Assembly: GCF_019968905.1 (NCBI RefSeq)
Contig: NZ_CP079946.1
Coordinates: 8,467,356-8,531,355, forward strand
Length of the DNA stretch: 64,000 nt
Direction of reading: 5' to 3'
Origin: Corallococcus sp. EGB
Lineage (GTDB): Bacteria > Myxococcota > Myxococcia > Myxococcales > Myxococcaceae
The number at the start of each line of letters is the position of its first letter. Position 1 is the stretch's first letter. The notes below the pieces were generated by a model. The model saw nothing but the letters and a program-made list of their open reading frames with translations. It ran no database searches and was not told where the DNA came from. The position numbers and the translations under genes were made by a program. Positions 36,773-45,186 of the stretch are shown in pieces.

Positions 36773-38868
36773 CGTTCGGCAACCCGTGGTTCCTGTTGGG
36801 CGCGCTGGGTGCGCTCATCCCCGTGCTGGTGCACCTGTTCGACCGGCGCCGGCCCCGGGCGCATCCGTTCGGGCCGCTCGCGTTCGTGCTGCGCAGCCAG
36901 AAGCGCACGGCGAGCCGGCTCAAGCTGAAGCGGCTGCTCCTGTACGCGCTGCGCACGCTCATCCTGCTGGCCATTCCGGTGGCACTGGCGCGGCCGGAGC
37001 TCACCCGTGACGCGCAGGCGGCCACGGTGACGCGCGGGCCCGCGGCCACGGCGGTCATCCTGGACGCGTCGCTGTCCATGCGCTGGTCGGACGGCACGTC
37101 CAACTTCGAGAAGGGCCGCGACGAGGCGCGCGACGCGCTCAAGGACCTGCTGCCGGAGGAGCCCGCGACGGTGATGGTGTGCACGACGTCGCCGGAAGCG
37201 CCACCGCCGCCGGGCTTCGACCGCGCCCGCCTGCGCTCGCTGGTGGACGAGGCGAAGCCCACCTATGGCACGGCGGACCTGTCGCGCTGCCTGGACATGG
37301 CCGCGCGCTCGCTGGAGGAGAACCCGATGCCGGGCAAGCGCCTGGTGGTGGTCTCCGACATGACGGCCTCGGGCTTCCGGCTGGAGGCGCCGCCGCCCAC
37401 GGTGAAGGGGCCCACGGGCGCCATGGTGAAGCCGGAGGTCGTGCTGCGCGACGTGGCGTCCGGGCGCGAGTCGCTGGACAACCACGCGCTGGTGGACCTG
37501 CGGGTGGAGCCCGCGCTGCAGGCGGGGCCGCGCGCGTACCAGTTCACCTTCACGGTGCGCAACTTCGGCACGAAGCCGGCGAAGGACCTGGAGGCCGCCG
37601 TGCGCGTGGGCGAGTCCACGCTGGCCAAGGGCTTCGTGGACGTGCCCGCGGGCGGCACGACGCAGAAGACGCTGACGGTGCGCTTCCCGCAGGGCGGCAC
37701 GGTGGTGGGCCAGGTGACGCTCGCGCCGGACGCGCTGGCGGAGGATGACCGGCGGGCCTTCGTGCTGCCGGTGCCGCGCGGATTGAAGGCGCTGGTGGTG
37801 AACGGCTCGCCGCATGCGACGCGCTACCGGGACGAGGCCTTCTTCGTGGACGCGGCGCTGACTTCACCGGGCTCACCGGTGGAGGTGGCGGTGCGCGACG
37901 CGGAGGTGGGGCTGCGCGAGGACTTCAGCGCGTACGACCTGGTGCTGCTGCTCAACACGACGGCGCCTTCGGAGGAAGAAGCGCAGAAGCTCACGACCTT
38001 CGTGGAGAACGGCGGCGGCCTCTTCGTGAGCGTGGGCGACCACGTGAACCCGGAGGCGTACAACCAGCGGCTGGGCGCGCTCCTGCCGCGCCCGTTGCGC
38101 CTGGTGCGCACCAGCGCGGAGCGCGAGGACCCGGACGCGGAGACGAAGACGGCGAAGCTGGCGCAGGTGAAGGTGGACCATCCGCTGTTCGCGCCCTTCA
38201 CGGGCCGCGCGGAGGAGGGGCTCATCGGGGCGCGCTTCTACAAGTACATGCTGCTGGAGGCGGACAGCCCGTCCGCACCAGGCACCAGTCAGGTGCTGGC
38301 CACGTACGAGGACGGCGCTCCGGCGGTGGCGGTGGCTCGGCGGGGCAAGGGGCGCGTGGCGCTGTTCACCAGCACGGTGGACCGCGACTGGAGCGACTTC
38401 GCCATCCGGACCAGCTTCCTGCCGCTCATGCAGCGCTTCGCCGCGTACCTCACGGGCTCCCTGGAGGAGCGCGAGGAGGTGCGCGTGCGCGTGGGTGAGT
38501 CCGTGACGCTGCATCCGGAGGGCACGCAGAAGGTGACGGGTGTGCGCGCGCCGGACGGCAGCGACGTGCCGCTGAAGGCCCAGCCGGACGGCTCGTTCGT
38601 GGCGGGGCCCACGGTGGAGCCCGGTGTGCACTCGGTGCTGGGCGCGGATGGCAAGCCCGTGGCCGCGCTGGACTTCGCAGCCACGCTGGACCCGGCGGAG
38701 AGTGATTTGACGCGCGTGCCCCAGGACACGCTGACGGCCTACTTCGGCGAGGACACGGTGAAGGCCTCCACGGGGGACGCGGACAAGCCCGCCGTGCCGC
38801 TGTGGACGTGGCTCATCCTGGCCGCGTGCCTGGCGTTCTTCTTCGAGGGCACCCTGCTCCGGAAGTAG
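36769..38868 (+). CDS. BatA-type membrane protein with von Willebrand A domain
   Basis: A 699-residue inner-membrane protein. The N-terminus has the BatA/aerotolerance pattern MTFGNPWFLLGALGALIPVLVHLFDRRRPR, a second helix (LLYALRTLILLAIPVALARPEL), then a VWA-like domain with VILDASLSMRWSDG (about residue 90-103), a CARDB-like stretch (YQFTFTVRNFGTKPAKDLEAA), a GATase-like segment around VENGGGLFVSVGDH, and a C-terminal helix (PLWTWLILAACLAFFFEGTLL). It starts with GTG overlapping the DUF58 stop (GTGA), closing the MoxR operon. Confidence 0.88.
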   Translation: MTFGNPWFLLGALGALIPVLVHLFDRRRPRAHPFGPLAFVLRSQKRTASRLKLKRLLLYALRTLILLAIPVALARPELTRDAQAATVTRGPAATAVILDASLSMRWSDGTSNFEKGRDEARDALKDLLPEEPATVMVCTTSPEAPPPPGFDRARLRSLVDEAKPTYGTADLSRCLDMAARSLEENPMPGKRLVVVSDMTASGFRLEAPPPTVKGPTGAMVKPEVVLRDVASGRESLDNHALVDLRVEPALQAGPRAYQFTFTVRNFGTKPAKDLEAAVRVGESTLAKGFVDVPAGGTTQKTLTVRFPQGGTVVGQVTLAPDALAEDDRRAFVLPVPRGLKALVVNGSPHATRYRDEAFFVDAALTSPGSPVEVAVRDAEVGLREDFSAYDLVLLLNTTAPSEEEAQKLTTFVENGGGLFVSVGDHVNPEAYNQRLGALLPRPLRLVRTSAEREDPDAETKTAKLAQVKVDHPLFAPFTGRAEEGLIGARFYKYMLLEADSPSAPGTSQVLATYEDGAPAVAVARRGKGRVALFTSTVDRDWSDFAIRTSFLPLMQRFAAYLTGSLEEREEVRVRVGESVTLHPEGTQKVTGVRAPDGSDVPLKAQPDGSFVAGPTVEPGVHSVLGADGKPVAALDFAATLDPAESDLTRVPQDTLTAYFGEDTVKASTGDADKPAVPLWTWLILAACLAFFFEGTLLRK

Positions 38869-38894
38869 CCCCGCCCCGGGAGGCGCTTCTGCAA

Positions 38895-38919
38895 AACCTG
38901 TCCGACTGTCGGACAGGTT
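38895..38919. repeat. Palindrome after the BatA gene
   Basis: Perfect 11-base arms AACCTGTCCGA and TCGGACAGGTT around CTG, 27 bases after the stop. It is preceded by a short A-run and followed by TTC, so it could act as a terminator in either direction, or be a dispersed genomic palindrome; only one copy is in this window. Confidence 0.6.
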
Positions 38920-39057
38920 CGCACGGGGCGCCGCTGGCGGGGAGGCCCCAACCTGGAAGCTTCGGGGCCGGCCCGCTCCGCGCCCTGACAGGCAGACGAC
39001 GCTCGGGGTTCGCGCGCAGTGCCCCAGGGGCGGCGGGGTCTGCCAGACTGCGCGGCC

Positions 39058-40167
39058 GTGAGCCCTGCTTCCGCCCTCTATCGCGACTGCGCCCGCCTCT
39101 TCATGGTGGGCTTTCCTGGCACCCGCATCGACGCCGACCTCGCGGCGTTGATGGATGAAGGCATCTACGGCGCCATCCTCTTCAAGCGCAACGTGGGCAC
39201 CGCGGCGGAGACCGCGGCGCTGTGCCGTGACATCAAGACTCGCGCGGGCCGGCCCTTCATCCTCTCCGTGGATCAGGAGGGCGGCCGGGTCGCGCGCCTG
39301 CGCGGTGAGCCCTACACGTCCCTGCCGCCCATGCGTGAGCTGGGACAGCGCGGCGACGAAGCCCTGGCCGAGCGCGTGGGCCGCCTGCTCGCACACGAGC
39401 TGCGCGCCGTGGGCTTCGACTGGGACTTCGCGCCCGTGCTCGACGTGGACACCAACCCGGCCAACCCGGTGATTGGCGACCGCAGCTTCAGCCGCGACCC
39501 GGTGGAGGTGGGCCGGCTGGGCGTGGCGCTCGCGAAGGGACTGGAGGCCGGCGGCGTGGCGTCCTGCGGAAAGCACTTCCCCGGCCATGGCGACACGACG
39601 ACGGACAGCCACCTCACCCTGCCGAAGCTCCCGCACGACCTGGAGCGCCTGCGCCGCGTGGAGCTGGTGCCGTTCCAGGCCTTCGCGAAGGCGGGGCTCG
39701 CGTCGCTGATGACGGCGCATGTGCTGTTCGACGCGCTGGAGCAGGGCGTCCCCGCGACCATGAGCCACCGCGCGCTGCACGACCTGCTCCGCAAGGAGCT
39801 GGGCTTCGACGGCGTGCTCGTCAGCGATGACCTGGAGATGAAGGCCATCGCGGACCACTACTCGGTGGCGGAGGCCGCGGTGCAGGGCACGCTCGCGGGC
39901 GTGGACCTGTTCCTCGTGTGCCACAAGGCGGATGTGCAGCGCACCGCCATCGAAGCCCTGGTGAAGGCGGTGGAGTCCGGCCGCGTCCCGCGCGAGCGCA
40001 TCACCGAAGCGCACCGGCGCCTGGACGCGCTCGCCGCCCGCTTCGCGCACCCCGCCGAGGACCGGCTCGCCACGCTGGGCGACGCGCAGCACCGCGCGCT
40101 GGCCGAGGGCCTCGCCAGTGCCTTCACCGGCAAGGACCCCACGGAGGTCATGCTCGCGTCGCGTTAG
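39058..40167 (+). CDS. nagZ: Beta-N-acetylhexosaminidase (glycoside hydrolase family 3, NagZ-like)
   Basis: A 369-residue family-3 glycosidase. Motifs in order are GAILFKRNV, LSVDQEGGRVARLRG, DWDFAPVLDVDTNP, the NagZ-type loop CGKHFPGHGDTTTDSHLTLP (His acid/base in the GHGDT loop, about residues 170-190) and VLVSDDLEMKAI (Asp nucleophile, about 256). NagZ removes N-acetylglucosamine from peptidoglycan fragments in the cytoplasm during wall recycling; no signal peptide is seen, in agreement. The GTG at 39058 is chosen over a longer frame with non-coding character. The C-terminal 60 residues extend the catalytic domain. Convergent with the next gene, sharing 4 bases. Confidence 0.88.
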   Translation: MSPASALYRDCARLFMVGFPGTRIDADLAALMDEGIYGAILFKRNVGTAAETAALCRDIKTRAGRPFILSVDQEGGRVARLRGEPYTSLPPMRELGQRGDEALAERVGRLLAHELRAVGFDWDFAPVLDVDTNPANPVIGDRSFSRDPVEVGRLGVALAKGLEAGGVASCGKHFPGHGDTTTDSHLTLPKLPHDLERLRRVELVPFQAFAKAGLASLMTAHVLFDALEQGVPATMSHRALHDLLRKELGFDGVLVSDDLEMKAIADHYSVAEAAVQGTLAGVDLFLVCHKADVQRTAIEALVKAVESGRVPRERITEAHRRLDALAARFAHPAEDRLATLGDAQHRALAEGLASAFTGKDPTEVMLASR

Positions 40168-40535
40168 TGGGTGGCGTGCCTGGAGCCCAGCTCGGAGCCC
40201 TGTCCCATGGGGCCCTCGAAGCGCAGGGCGCCGCCCCGGTCTCCGGGCACCGGCTCCTGGGGCGTGGTGAAGCCGGGCGCGCCAATCTGGTTCTGCATGC
40301 CCTGGGCACCAGCGGGCTGCGGCTTCAGCGGCGAGCCCTTCGCGTCGGTGAGGACGGTTGTACCGGAGCCCCCCGTCCCGGGCGGCGCGGGCTGCTGCGT
40401 GTTGGCGACGCCCTGATAGCGGCTCCCCGCGCGCGGCATCAAGGGCTTGCCACGGTTGCAGCCGGGGCCGACCAGCGCGGCGGTCGCGGCGCACACCGCC
40501 ACCAGCGTCCAGTGATGAAGCCTCTTGGATTGCAT
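40164..40535 (-). CDS. Small lipoprotein, Gly/Pro-rich
   Basis: A 123-residue lipoprotein. The signal peptide MQSKRLHHWTLVAVCAATAALVGPGC ends with Cys26; the mature chain (RGKPLMPRAGSRYQGVANTQ and onward) is low-complexity and likely disordered. AAGGAG lies 8 bases before the ATG. It is 3'-overlapped by 4 bases with the convergent glycosidase gene. No family recognised. Confidence 0.7.
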   Translation of the reverse strand: MQSKRLHHWTLVAVCAATAALVGPGCNRGKPLMPRAGSRYQGVANTQQPAPPGTGGSGTTVLTDAKGSPLKPQPAGAQGMQNQIGAPGFTTPQEPVPGDRGGALRFEGPMGQGSELGSRHATH

Positions 40536-40623
40536 GGGCTGCTCCTTCCGGAAGCCGCGAGGGCCTCGACAGAAGGAGTGGCCACCCCGGCGCCCCACCG
40601 GGAGTGGCGGACCGGAGCACGAA

Positions 40624-40651
40624 CGCCCGCTGGCACGCTGGCCGGCGGGCG
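40624..40651. repeat. GC-rich inverted repeat between two lipoprotein genes
   Basis: An 11-bp stem (CGCCCGCTGGC/GCCGGCGGGCG, one wobble) with a 6-base loop lies 20 bases past the stop of the gene at 40671-41204. It may be its terminator, though no T-run is present. Confidence 0.45.
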
Positions 40652-40670
40652 CTCCCTGGGACCTTCCCCG

Positions 40671-41204
40671 CTACTCGCGGTTGCGCAGGTAGATGGGCAG
40701 GGTGCTGATGTAGGCGTAGGGCTCCTCGAAGCCGCGCGTGCCCTCGTTCGCCGTGGAGACGTTCCAGCCGCCCAGACCTTCCGCCGCGGGCGAGTAGGTC
40801 GCCCCGCCGAGCACGCCGTAGCGGTGCGCCATCATGCCGCCCGCGTCGTCCCACTTGGAGTTGTTGGACTTGCCCTCCTTGGCCGGCGTGCGCGGGTCGA
40901 TGCTGGAGCCGATCTTCCCGATGGTGGAGTTGTAGCCCCGGTCCACCGTCAGCACGTGCGGGGTCAGCTTCGCGGCCACGTCGCCATGGTGCGCGTCCGC
41001 GGGGTTCTCGTGCCCCTGCTGCTCGGCCACGTTGTAGACGGCCTCCGGCTGCGCCCCACGCTGCGCGAAGGCATTGCCCCGCGACTCATCCGGCTGCTTG
41101 CCGCCCGTCTCCGGCAGCCCGCCGCAGGCCGTGCCCAGGAGCACGCCCGCCGCCAGCGCCGCCGCTCCCATCCACCGCTGAATGCCTCGCTCGCGCATGT
41201 TCAT
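40671..41204 (-). CDS. Lipoprotein of unknown function
   Basis: A 177-residue lipoprotein, signal peptide MNMRERGIQRWMGAAALAAG followed by VLLGTAC (Cys27). The mature part has AQRGAQPEAVYNVAEQQGHENPAD, VDRGYNSTIGKIGSSIDPRTPAK and a C-terminal GGWNVSTANEGTRGFEEPYAYISTLP segment. No domain recognised. GGCGGAG precedes the chosen ATG; a second ATG 12 bases upstream is possible. It is separated from the peroxidase gene by 232 bases with an 11-bp GC stem at 41274-41314. Confidence 0.7.
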   Translation of the reverse strand: MNMRERGIQRWMGAAALAAGVLLGTACGGLPETGGKQPDESRGNAFAQRGAQPEAVYNVAEQQGHENPADAHHGDVAAKLTPHVLTVDRGYNSTIGKIGSSIDPRTPAKEGKSNNSKWDDAGGMMAHRYGVLGGATYSPAAEGLGGWNVSTANEGTRGFEEPYAYISTLPIYLRNRE

Positions 41205-41273
41205 CGTCTCCGCCATCCCCGAGGAATGGTCATGCCGTCCTCGCCCACCACCGGGCATCCACCCGGGGGCAGG

Positions 41274-41314
41274 CCCTGCCGGCCGCCCGCTGTCCGGCCC
41301 GGAGGCCGGCAGGG
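41274..41314. repeat. Long-loop inverted repeat downstream of the thiol peroxidase gene
   Basis: Perfect 11-base arms CCCTGCCGGCC and GGCCGGCAGGG separated by 19 bases. On the plus strand it is followed by TTT, on the minus strand it is not, so a terminator role for the minus-strand peroxidase gene is uncertain. Confidence 0.4.
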
Positions 41315-41436
41315 TTTCATGGTGAACGGCCAGCCCCGCCCGGGGAGAGAGGGGCCAGCCACGGGCGCAGGCATACACGGTCCCGGCCTCCCTGTCCCGC
41401 CAGGAGTGCACCGGCGCCCGCCCCCCACGCCCCGAG

Positions 41437-42048
41437 TCAGGCGCGAGCGCCCTTCCGGGCCGCGCCCTTCGCCGCCGGTTTCTTGACAGTCGCGGCCTTC
41501 GCGCCGGCCGCCGGGGCCTTCTTCACCACGGCCTTCGGAGCCTTCGCCGGAGCCTTCTTCGGAGCCTCGGCCGCGTCCGCGCCGCCGCCCTGGAGCGTGG
41601 ACAGGACCTCCGCGACGTGGCCGGCCACCTTCACCTTGGGCCACACGCGGACGACCTTGCCGTCCGGGCCGATGAGGAAGGTCGCGCGGATGAGGCCCAT
41701 GAACTTGCGGCCATAGAGGGACTTCTCGCCCCACACGCCATACGCGTCCGCGAGCGCGTGATCCGGATCCGCCAGGAGCGAGAACGGCAGCCCCTGCTTC
41801 GTGGCGAACTTCTGGTGCGAGGCGACGCTGTCCGGCGACACGCCCAGCACCACCGCGCCGGCCTTCACCAGCGCGGAGTGCTCGTCGCGGAAGTCACACG
41901 CCTCCGTGGTGCAGCCGGGGGTCGCGTCCTTCGGGTAGAAATAGAGGACGACGTGCCGTCCCTTGAACTGCGAGAGGGAGACGGTGGCGCCGCTCTGGTC
42001 GGGGAGCGAGAAGCCGGGGGCCTTGTCACCTGCTTGGGGCATGGGCAT
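41437..42048 (-). CDS. bcp: Bcp/PrxQ-type thiol peroxidase with a Lys/Ala-rich tail
   Basis: A 203-residue peroxiredoxin. The AhpC/TSA fold has FYPKDATPGCTTEACDFRD with peroxidatic Cys46 and resolving Cys51 in the one-domain PrxQ arrangement, then GVSPDSVASHQKFATKQGLPFSLLADPD and RATFLIGPDGKVVRVW. This family reduces H2O2 and lipid peroxides using thioredoxin. Unlike normal 150-160-residue members it has a C-terminal extension from about residue 160: a chain rich in Lys, Ala and Pro (KKAPAKAPKAVVKK, GAKAATVKKPAAKGAARKG), like the tails of histone H1-like bacterial proteins. Two nearby ATGs (42048, 42042) are both possible. Confidence 0.9.
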   Translation of the reverse strand: MPMPQAGDKAPGFSLPDQSGATVSLSQFKGRHVVLYFYPKDATPGCTTEACDFRDEHSALVKAGAVVLGVSPDSVASHQKFATKQGLPFSLLADPDHALADAYGVWGEKSLYGRKFMGLIRATFLIGPDGKVVRVWPKVKVAGHVAEVLSTLQGGGADAAEAPKKAPAKAPKAVVKKAPAAGAKAATVKKPAAKGAARKGARA

Positions 42049-42110
42049 GCGTCGGTTCAATACCCAGACCCTGGTGGCTTCTCAACTCCGCGCGAGCGGC
42101 GTGAAGGGCC

Positions 42111-42608
42111 TCAGTGCGCGGCTTCGCCCGGCGGGTGGACCTCTTCGCCCGGCGGGTGGCTGTTGGCCTCCAGCTGGACCAGGTCCGTCTGGCAGGTCTC
42201 CAGCGCCTTGCGCAGCAGGTTGCGCGTCGCGTCCGAGCGGGACTCGCCCATCTTCTTCGCGAGCGACTCGCACGCGGCGCGCTTGGCCTCCACTTCGCTG
42301 GCGCCCTGCCCCGTCGCGCCGGGCCGGGCCAGGGGGCGCGGCGGGAGCTTCTCCTGGGCGGCCTTCAGCGCGGCCAGCCGCTTCTCGGCCTCCGGGCGCG
42401 CCTTGGACTCCTTGGGGACGGCCTCGAACTGGGCGGCGACCTCGCTCCACGCGGGGTCCTGCGAGGGGAGGTTCTGGTTGATCAGCTCCTGATAGCGATC
42501 CTCGGCCTTCTTCAGTTGCTCCGGGCCGGGGTCGTTGGAGCAGCCCGACAGGGCGAGCAGCCCCGCGAGCAGCAGCGCGGCGGAAGTTCGGGGATGGGCA
42601 ATGCGCAT
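42111..42608 (-). CDS. Helical lipoprotein of unknown function
   Basis: A 165-residue lipoprotein with signal peptide MRIAHPRTSAALLLAGLLAL ending SGC (Cys23). The mature chain is mostly charged helix (EQLKKAEDRYQELINQ, EAEKRLAALKAAQEKL, AACESLAKKMGESRSDATR) and ends in a His/Pro tail (HPPGEEVHPPGE). AGGAGGA precedes the ATG. Its promoter region is shared with the divergent metal-transporter gene (57-base gap). Confidence 0.78.
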   Translation of the reverse strand: MRIAHPRTSAALLLAGLLALSGCSNDPGPEQLKKAEDRYQELINQNLPSQDPAWSEVAAQFEAVPKESKARPEAEKRLAALKAAQEKLPPRPLARPGATGQGASEVEAKRAACESLAKKMGESRSDATRNLLRKALETCQTDLVQLEANSHPPGEEVHPPGEAAH

Positions 42609-42665
42609 GGTGTGGGACGTCCTCCTGCTGGCCACAGGGTTAAACCACGGCTAGGGTGCGCCGTC

Positions 42666-43307
42666 GTGGCTCCCATCCTGCTCGCCTTCCTGCTCGGTCT
42701 GTCCCAAGGCCTGCTCCACGCCCTGGGGCCGGACCACTGCGCCGCCATGGCCACGCTCGGCACCCTGGGCGGCGGCCGGCGCCGCGTCGCGCTCATGACG
42801 GCGCTGCGCTTCGCCCTGGGCCACGCGGCCATGCTGGGCGGCATCGCGGCGGTGTGCCTCTTCGCGGGCGTGGGCCTGTCGGAGACCTTCGAGCGGTGGG
42901 CGGAGGTGTTTGGCGGCGCGGTGCTGGTGGCGCTGGCCGTCACCGCCCTGCTCTTCCCGCACAGCCTGGACCACGGCCACCCGCACCTGCCCGGCCACGA
43001 CCGCGAGCCGCACGAGCACGTGCACACCGTGAGCACCGCCGCGGGCGCCTTCATGGCCGTGAGCGGCGTGCGGTCGCTGCTCATCGCGCTGCCCCCGCTG
43101 CTCGTGGGCGGCAGCATGAGCCTGTCCGCGTGGACGTACCTGCCCGGCTTCGCGCTGGGCATCCTCATCGGCATGGGCGCGGTGGGCCTGCTCTTCGCGG
43201 AAGGGCTGTCGCGCGCCAACGCGCGCCTCAACCTGTGGATCCAGCGCGGCGTGGCGCTGGGCTCCGGCGCGCTGGGCCTGTTCTGGATCGGCTCGCGGCT
43301 CGGCTGA
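42666..43307 (+). CDS. NiCoT/HupE/UreH-like metal transporter
   Basis: A 213-residue membrane protein with about six helices and the NiCoT signature His-X4-Asp-His: LLHALGPDHCAAMATLG (His18, Asp23, His24). A second His/Asp-rich segment (HSLDHGHPHLPGHDREPHEHVH, before helix 4, split here for clarity at HPHLPGHD) is a likely metal-sensing or -binding loop between helices. Members import or export Ni2+ or Co2+. A link to the cobalamin genes at the left end is possible but there is no riboswitch here. It starts with GTG at 42666; the 57-base gap to the divergent lipoprotein gene must carry both promoters. Confidence 0.78.
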   Translation: MAPILLAFLLGLSQGLLHALGPDHCAAMATLGTLGGGRRRVALMTALRFALGHAAMLGGIAAVCLFAGVGLSETFERWAEVFGGAVLVALAVTALLFPHSLDHGHPHLPGHDREPHEHVHTVSTAAGAFMAVSGVRSLLIALPPLLVGGSMSLSAWTYLPGFALGILIGMGAVGLLFAEGLSRANARLNLWIQRGVALGSGALGLFWIGSRLG

Positions 43308-43364
43308 GGTGACGTCGCACGGCGGGGCCCTGGAAGCAGGGCCCCTTCTTCCGGCACCGGGCCG

Positions 43365-44687
43365 CTACTGGCGCTTGTCCAGGATGCCCAGCGCCATCAT
43401 GGACACCAGGAAGCCGTAGACGACGTGCTCCGGCCGGTTGGCGAACGCGAGCAGCTCCGCCACCACGCGGTTGCCGTCAATCTTGGGCAGCAGCTCCGCC
43501 TCCCAGCGCTCCAGCTCCACCTCGTTGAGGCCGTAGGCGGGGGCGACGGCGGGGATGAGCCGGTCCTCGGGCTGGAGCAGGCGGCGCAGGCGCTCCGGCT
43601 TGTAGAGCTTCTTGATGCCCCGGACGATGAGGTTCGCCGGGTGCACGTCCAGCTTGATGGACTCCGAGGAGGCCTTCTCCTTGAAGCTCATCACGTACGT
43701 GCCCTCCTCCCAGGAGAAGAGCGAGTAGATGATGGCCTTCACCTGCTGGCCCACGTAGTACAGCCGCTCGGTGTCCTTGAGCAGGGCGCGCTCCACCAGC
43801 ACGTCGCCGGTGCGCCGGTGGCTCTGCGCGGCGACGGCGGAGGCGTCCTGGAGCTGCTCGGGTTTGATCTTCCCCACGCGCACCAGGAACTGCCCGAAGC
43901 GGTCCGCCAGCAGGTTGGAGAGCGCGAACACCGGGGTGCCGTTCTCGAAGTAGACGACCTTCTTCACCTTGCCGCGCTGCACGCCCAGCTCGCCCGTCTC
44001 GCGCGACAGGTAGAAGGCGGTGAGCAGCGAGGGCAGGTTGTCCTTCAGTTCGCCCCGGCGGCTGCCCGGAGCGCCCGCGCCCACGGGCAGCGGATCCGGC
44101 GGACGGCCCGGCGTGGGGGGCCGCACCTGGGTGGTGGACACCTTCTGCATGGGCGTGGCGGTGAGGTTGGCGCCGCGGATTTCGGCCGTGAGGTTGCCGC
44201 CGCCGGTGACCTTGATGCGGCCGGTCAGCTCCATGGCGTCCTGCGGGCCCTCCTCCTCCACGTCGATGTCCAGCTCCACCTCGAAGGCGTCCTGCATGGA
44301 GGCGGCGGGGACCTTCTTCTCCGCGGGCAGCACCTTGGCCACCGCTTCCAGCAGCTTCTGGGCCTCGAAGGGTTTCTCGAAGTAGCCGGCGGCCTGGTAC
44401 TTCTGGCGCGCCTCGGTGGCGTGCTTGCCGCCCTTGAAGACGCCGGTGATGAAGAGCAGCGGCAGCTGGGGGTTGTCCTTCCGCAGCGTGTCCGCCAGGT
44501 GGTAGCCCATCATGTCCGGCAGGAGGATGTCCAAAACGGCACAGCCGGGAGGCTGGGCGCGGGCGGACTCGATGGCCTGCTTTCCACGGCTGGCGCCAAC
44601 GACCTCATACCCTGCGTCCTCGAACAGCTGCGTGAGGAGGGAGAGGAGCTCCTGGTTGTCGTCCACGACGAGGATTCGAGGCGCCAT
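43365..44687 (-). CDS. Response regulator with C-terminal DUF4388 domain
   Basis: A 440-residue two-part regulator. Residues 1-115 are a CheY-like receiver: Asp9/Asp10, phospho-acceptor Asp53 (CAVLDILLPDM), Thr81 and Lys105 (YFEKPF). A linker (residues 120-210) carries an acidic strand and a Pro-rich spacer, followed by a DUF4388 (PatA N-terminal-like) domain from about 215: LKDNLPSLLTAFYLSRETGELGVQRGKVKKVVYFENGTPVFA, with later GQFLVRVGKI and RRTGDVLVERALL. This architecture is common in myxobacterial motility and social signalling. No sensor kinase is adjacent. Confidence 0.88.
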   Translation of the reverse strand: MAPRILVVDDNQELLSLLTQLFEDAGYEVVGASRGKQAIESARAQPPGCAVLDILLPDMMGYHLADTLRKDNPQLPLLFITGVFKGGKHATEARQKYQAAGYFEKPFEAQKLLEAVAKVLPAEKKVPAASMQDAFEVELDIDVEEEGPQDAMELTGRIKVTGGGNLTAEIRGANLTATPMQKVSTTQVRPPTPGRPPDPLPVGAGAPGSRRGELKDNLPSLLTAFYLSRETGELGVQRGKVKKVVYFENGTPVFALSNLLADRFGQFLVRVGKIKPEQLQDASAVAAQSHRRTGDVLVERALLKDTERLYYVGQQVKAIIYSLFSWEEGTYVMSFKEKASSESIKLDVHPANLIVRGIKKLYKPERLRRLLQPEDRLIPAVAPAYGLNEVELERWEAELLPKIDGNRVVAELLAFANRPEHVVYGFLVSMMALGILDKRQ

Positions 44688-44812
44688 CGCGGGGGGACCG
44701 TAGCAGATTCGGACGCCGGGGCGGCCAGCGTTTCCAGGGAACGCCGGACGGCCGCCCGCTTCAGAGGATGGGTGCAAGCGCCTCGCTGGGGCGTTAGGGT
44801 GGCGCCCGCCTC

Positions 44813-45145
44813 ATGTCCTCCCTCTTCGCCCGCATCTGCCCGGCAGGGCTCCTGGCCGGATTCCTCCTGTTCTCCCCCCTGGCAGTCCATGCCCAAGAGG
44901 GCCCGCAGCAGGACGCGGGCCGGCCGGACGACCCCAACTCCCCGGAAGGGGATGACAACACCGGGCGCGTGCCCACCAACTGCCGGACCAGCAACGACTG
45001 CGCGACGCGCTTCAGCTGCACCTCGGGCAAGTGCAAGTACACCGGCGTGCGCGAGGCGGAGACGCAGGGCTGCATGCTGGGGCCCTCGGCGGCGCTGATG
45101 GTGCTGGGCGTGGCCGCCGTGGCAGGCTCGCGGCGCCGCCGGTAG
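44813..45145 (+). CDS. MYXO-CTERM-like surface protein, small
   Basis: A 110-residue exported protein. After a signal peptide (to AVHAQ) comes an acidic spacer, a Cys motif (NCRTSNDCATRFSCTSGKC), and then a C-terminal tripartite sorting signal: Cys (TQGCMLGP), a hydrophobic helix (SAALMVLGVAAVAG) and a final RRRR. This is the MYXO-CTERM pattern thought to be processed by a myxobacterial sorting system for surface display. It is followed 41 bases later by the methyltransferase gene. Confidence 0.82.
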   Translation: MSSLFARICPAGLLAGFLLFSPLAVHAQEGPQQDAGRPDDPNSPEGDDNTGRVPTNCRTSNDCATRFSCTSGKCKYTGVREAETQGCMLGPSAALMVLGVAAVAGSRRRR

Positions 45146-45186
45146 CCGGCAGGCCCTCCTCCCCCCTCTCCACGGAGCGACGCGCG

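Noticed and set aside
37873-40854. A 993-residue minus-strand open frame across the BatA and NagZ genes
   Set aside because: Composition (Arg/His/Gly/Leu) and position show it is the antisense shadow of two well-supported genes.
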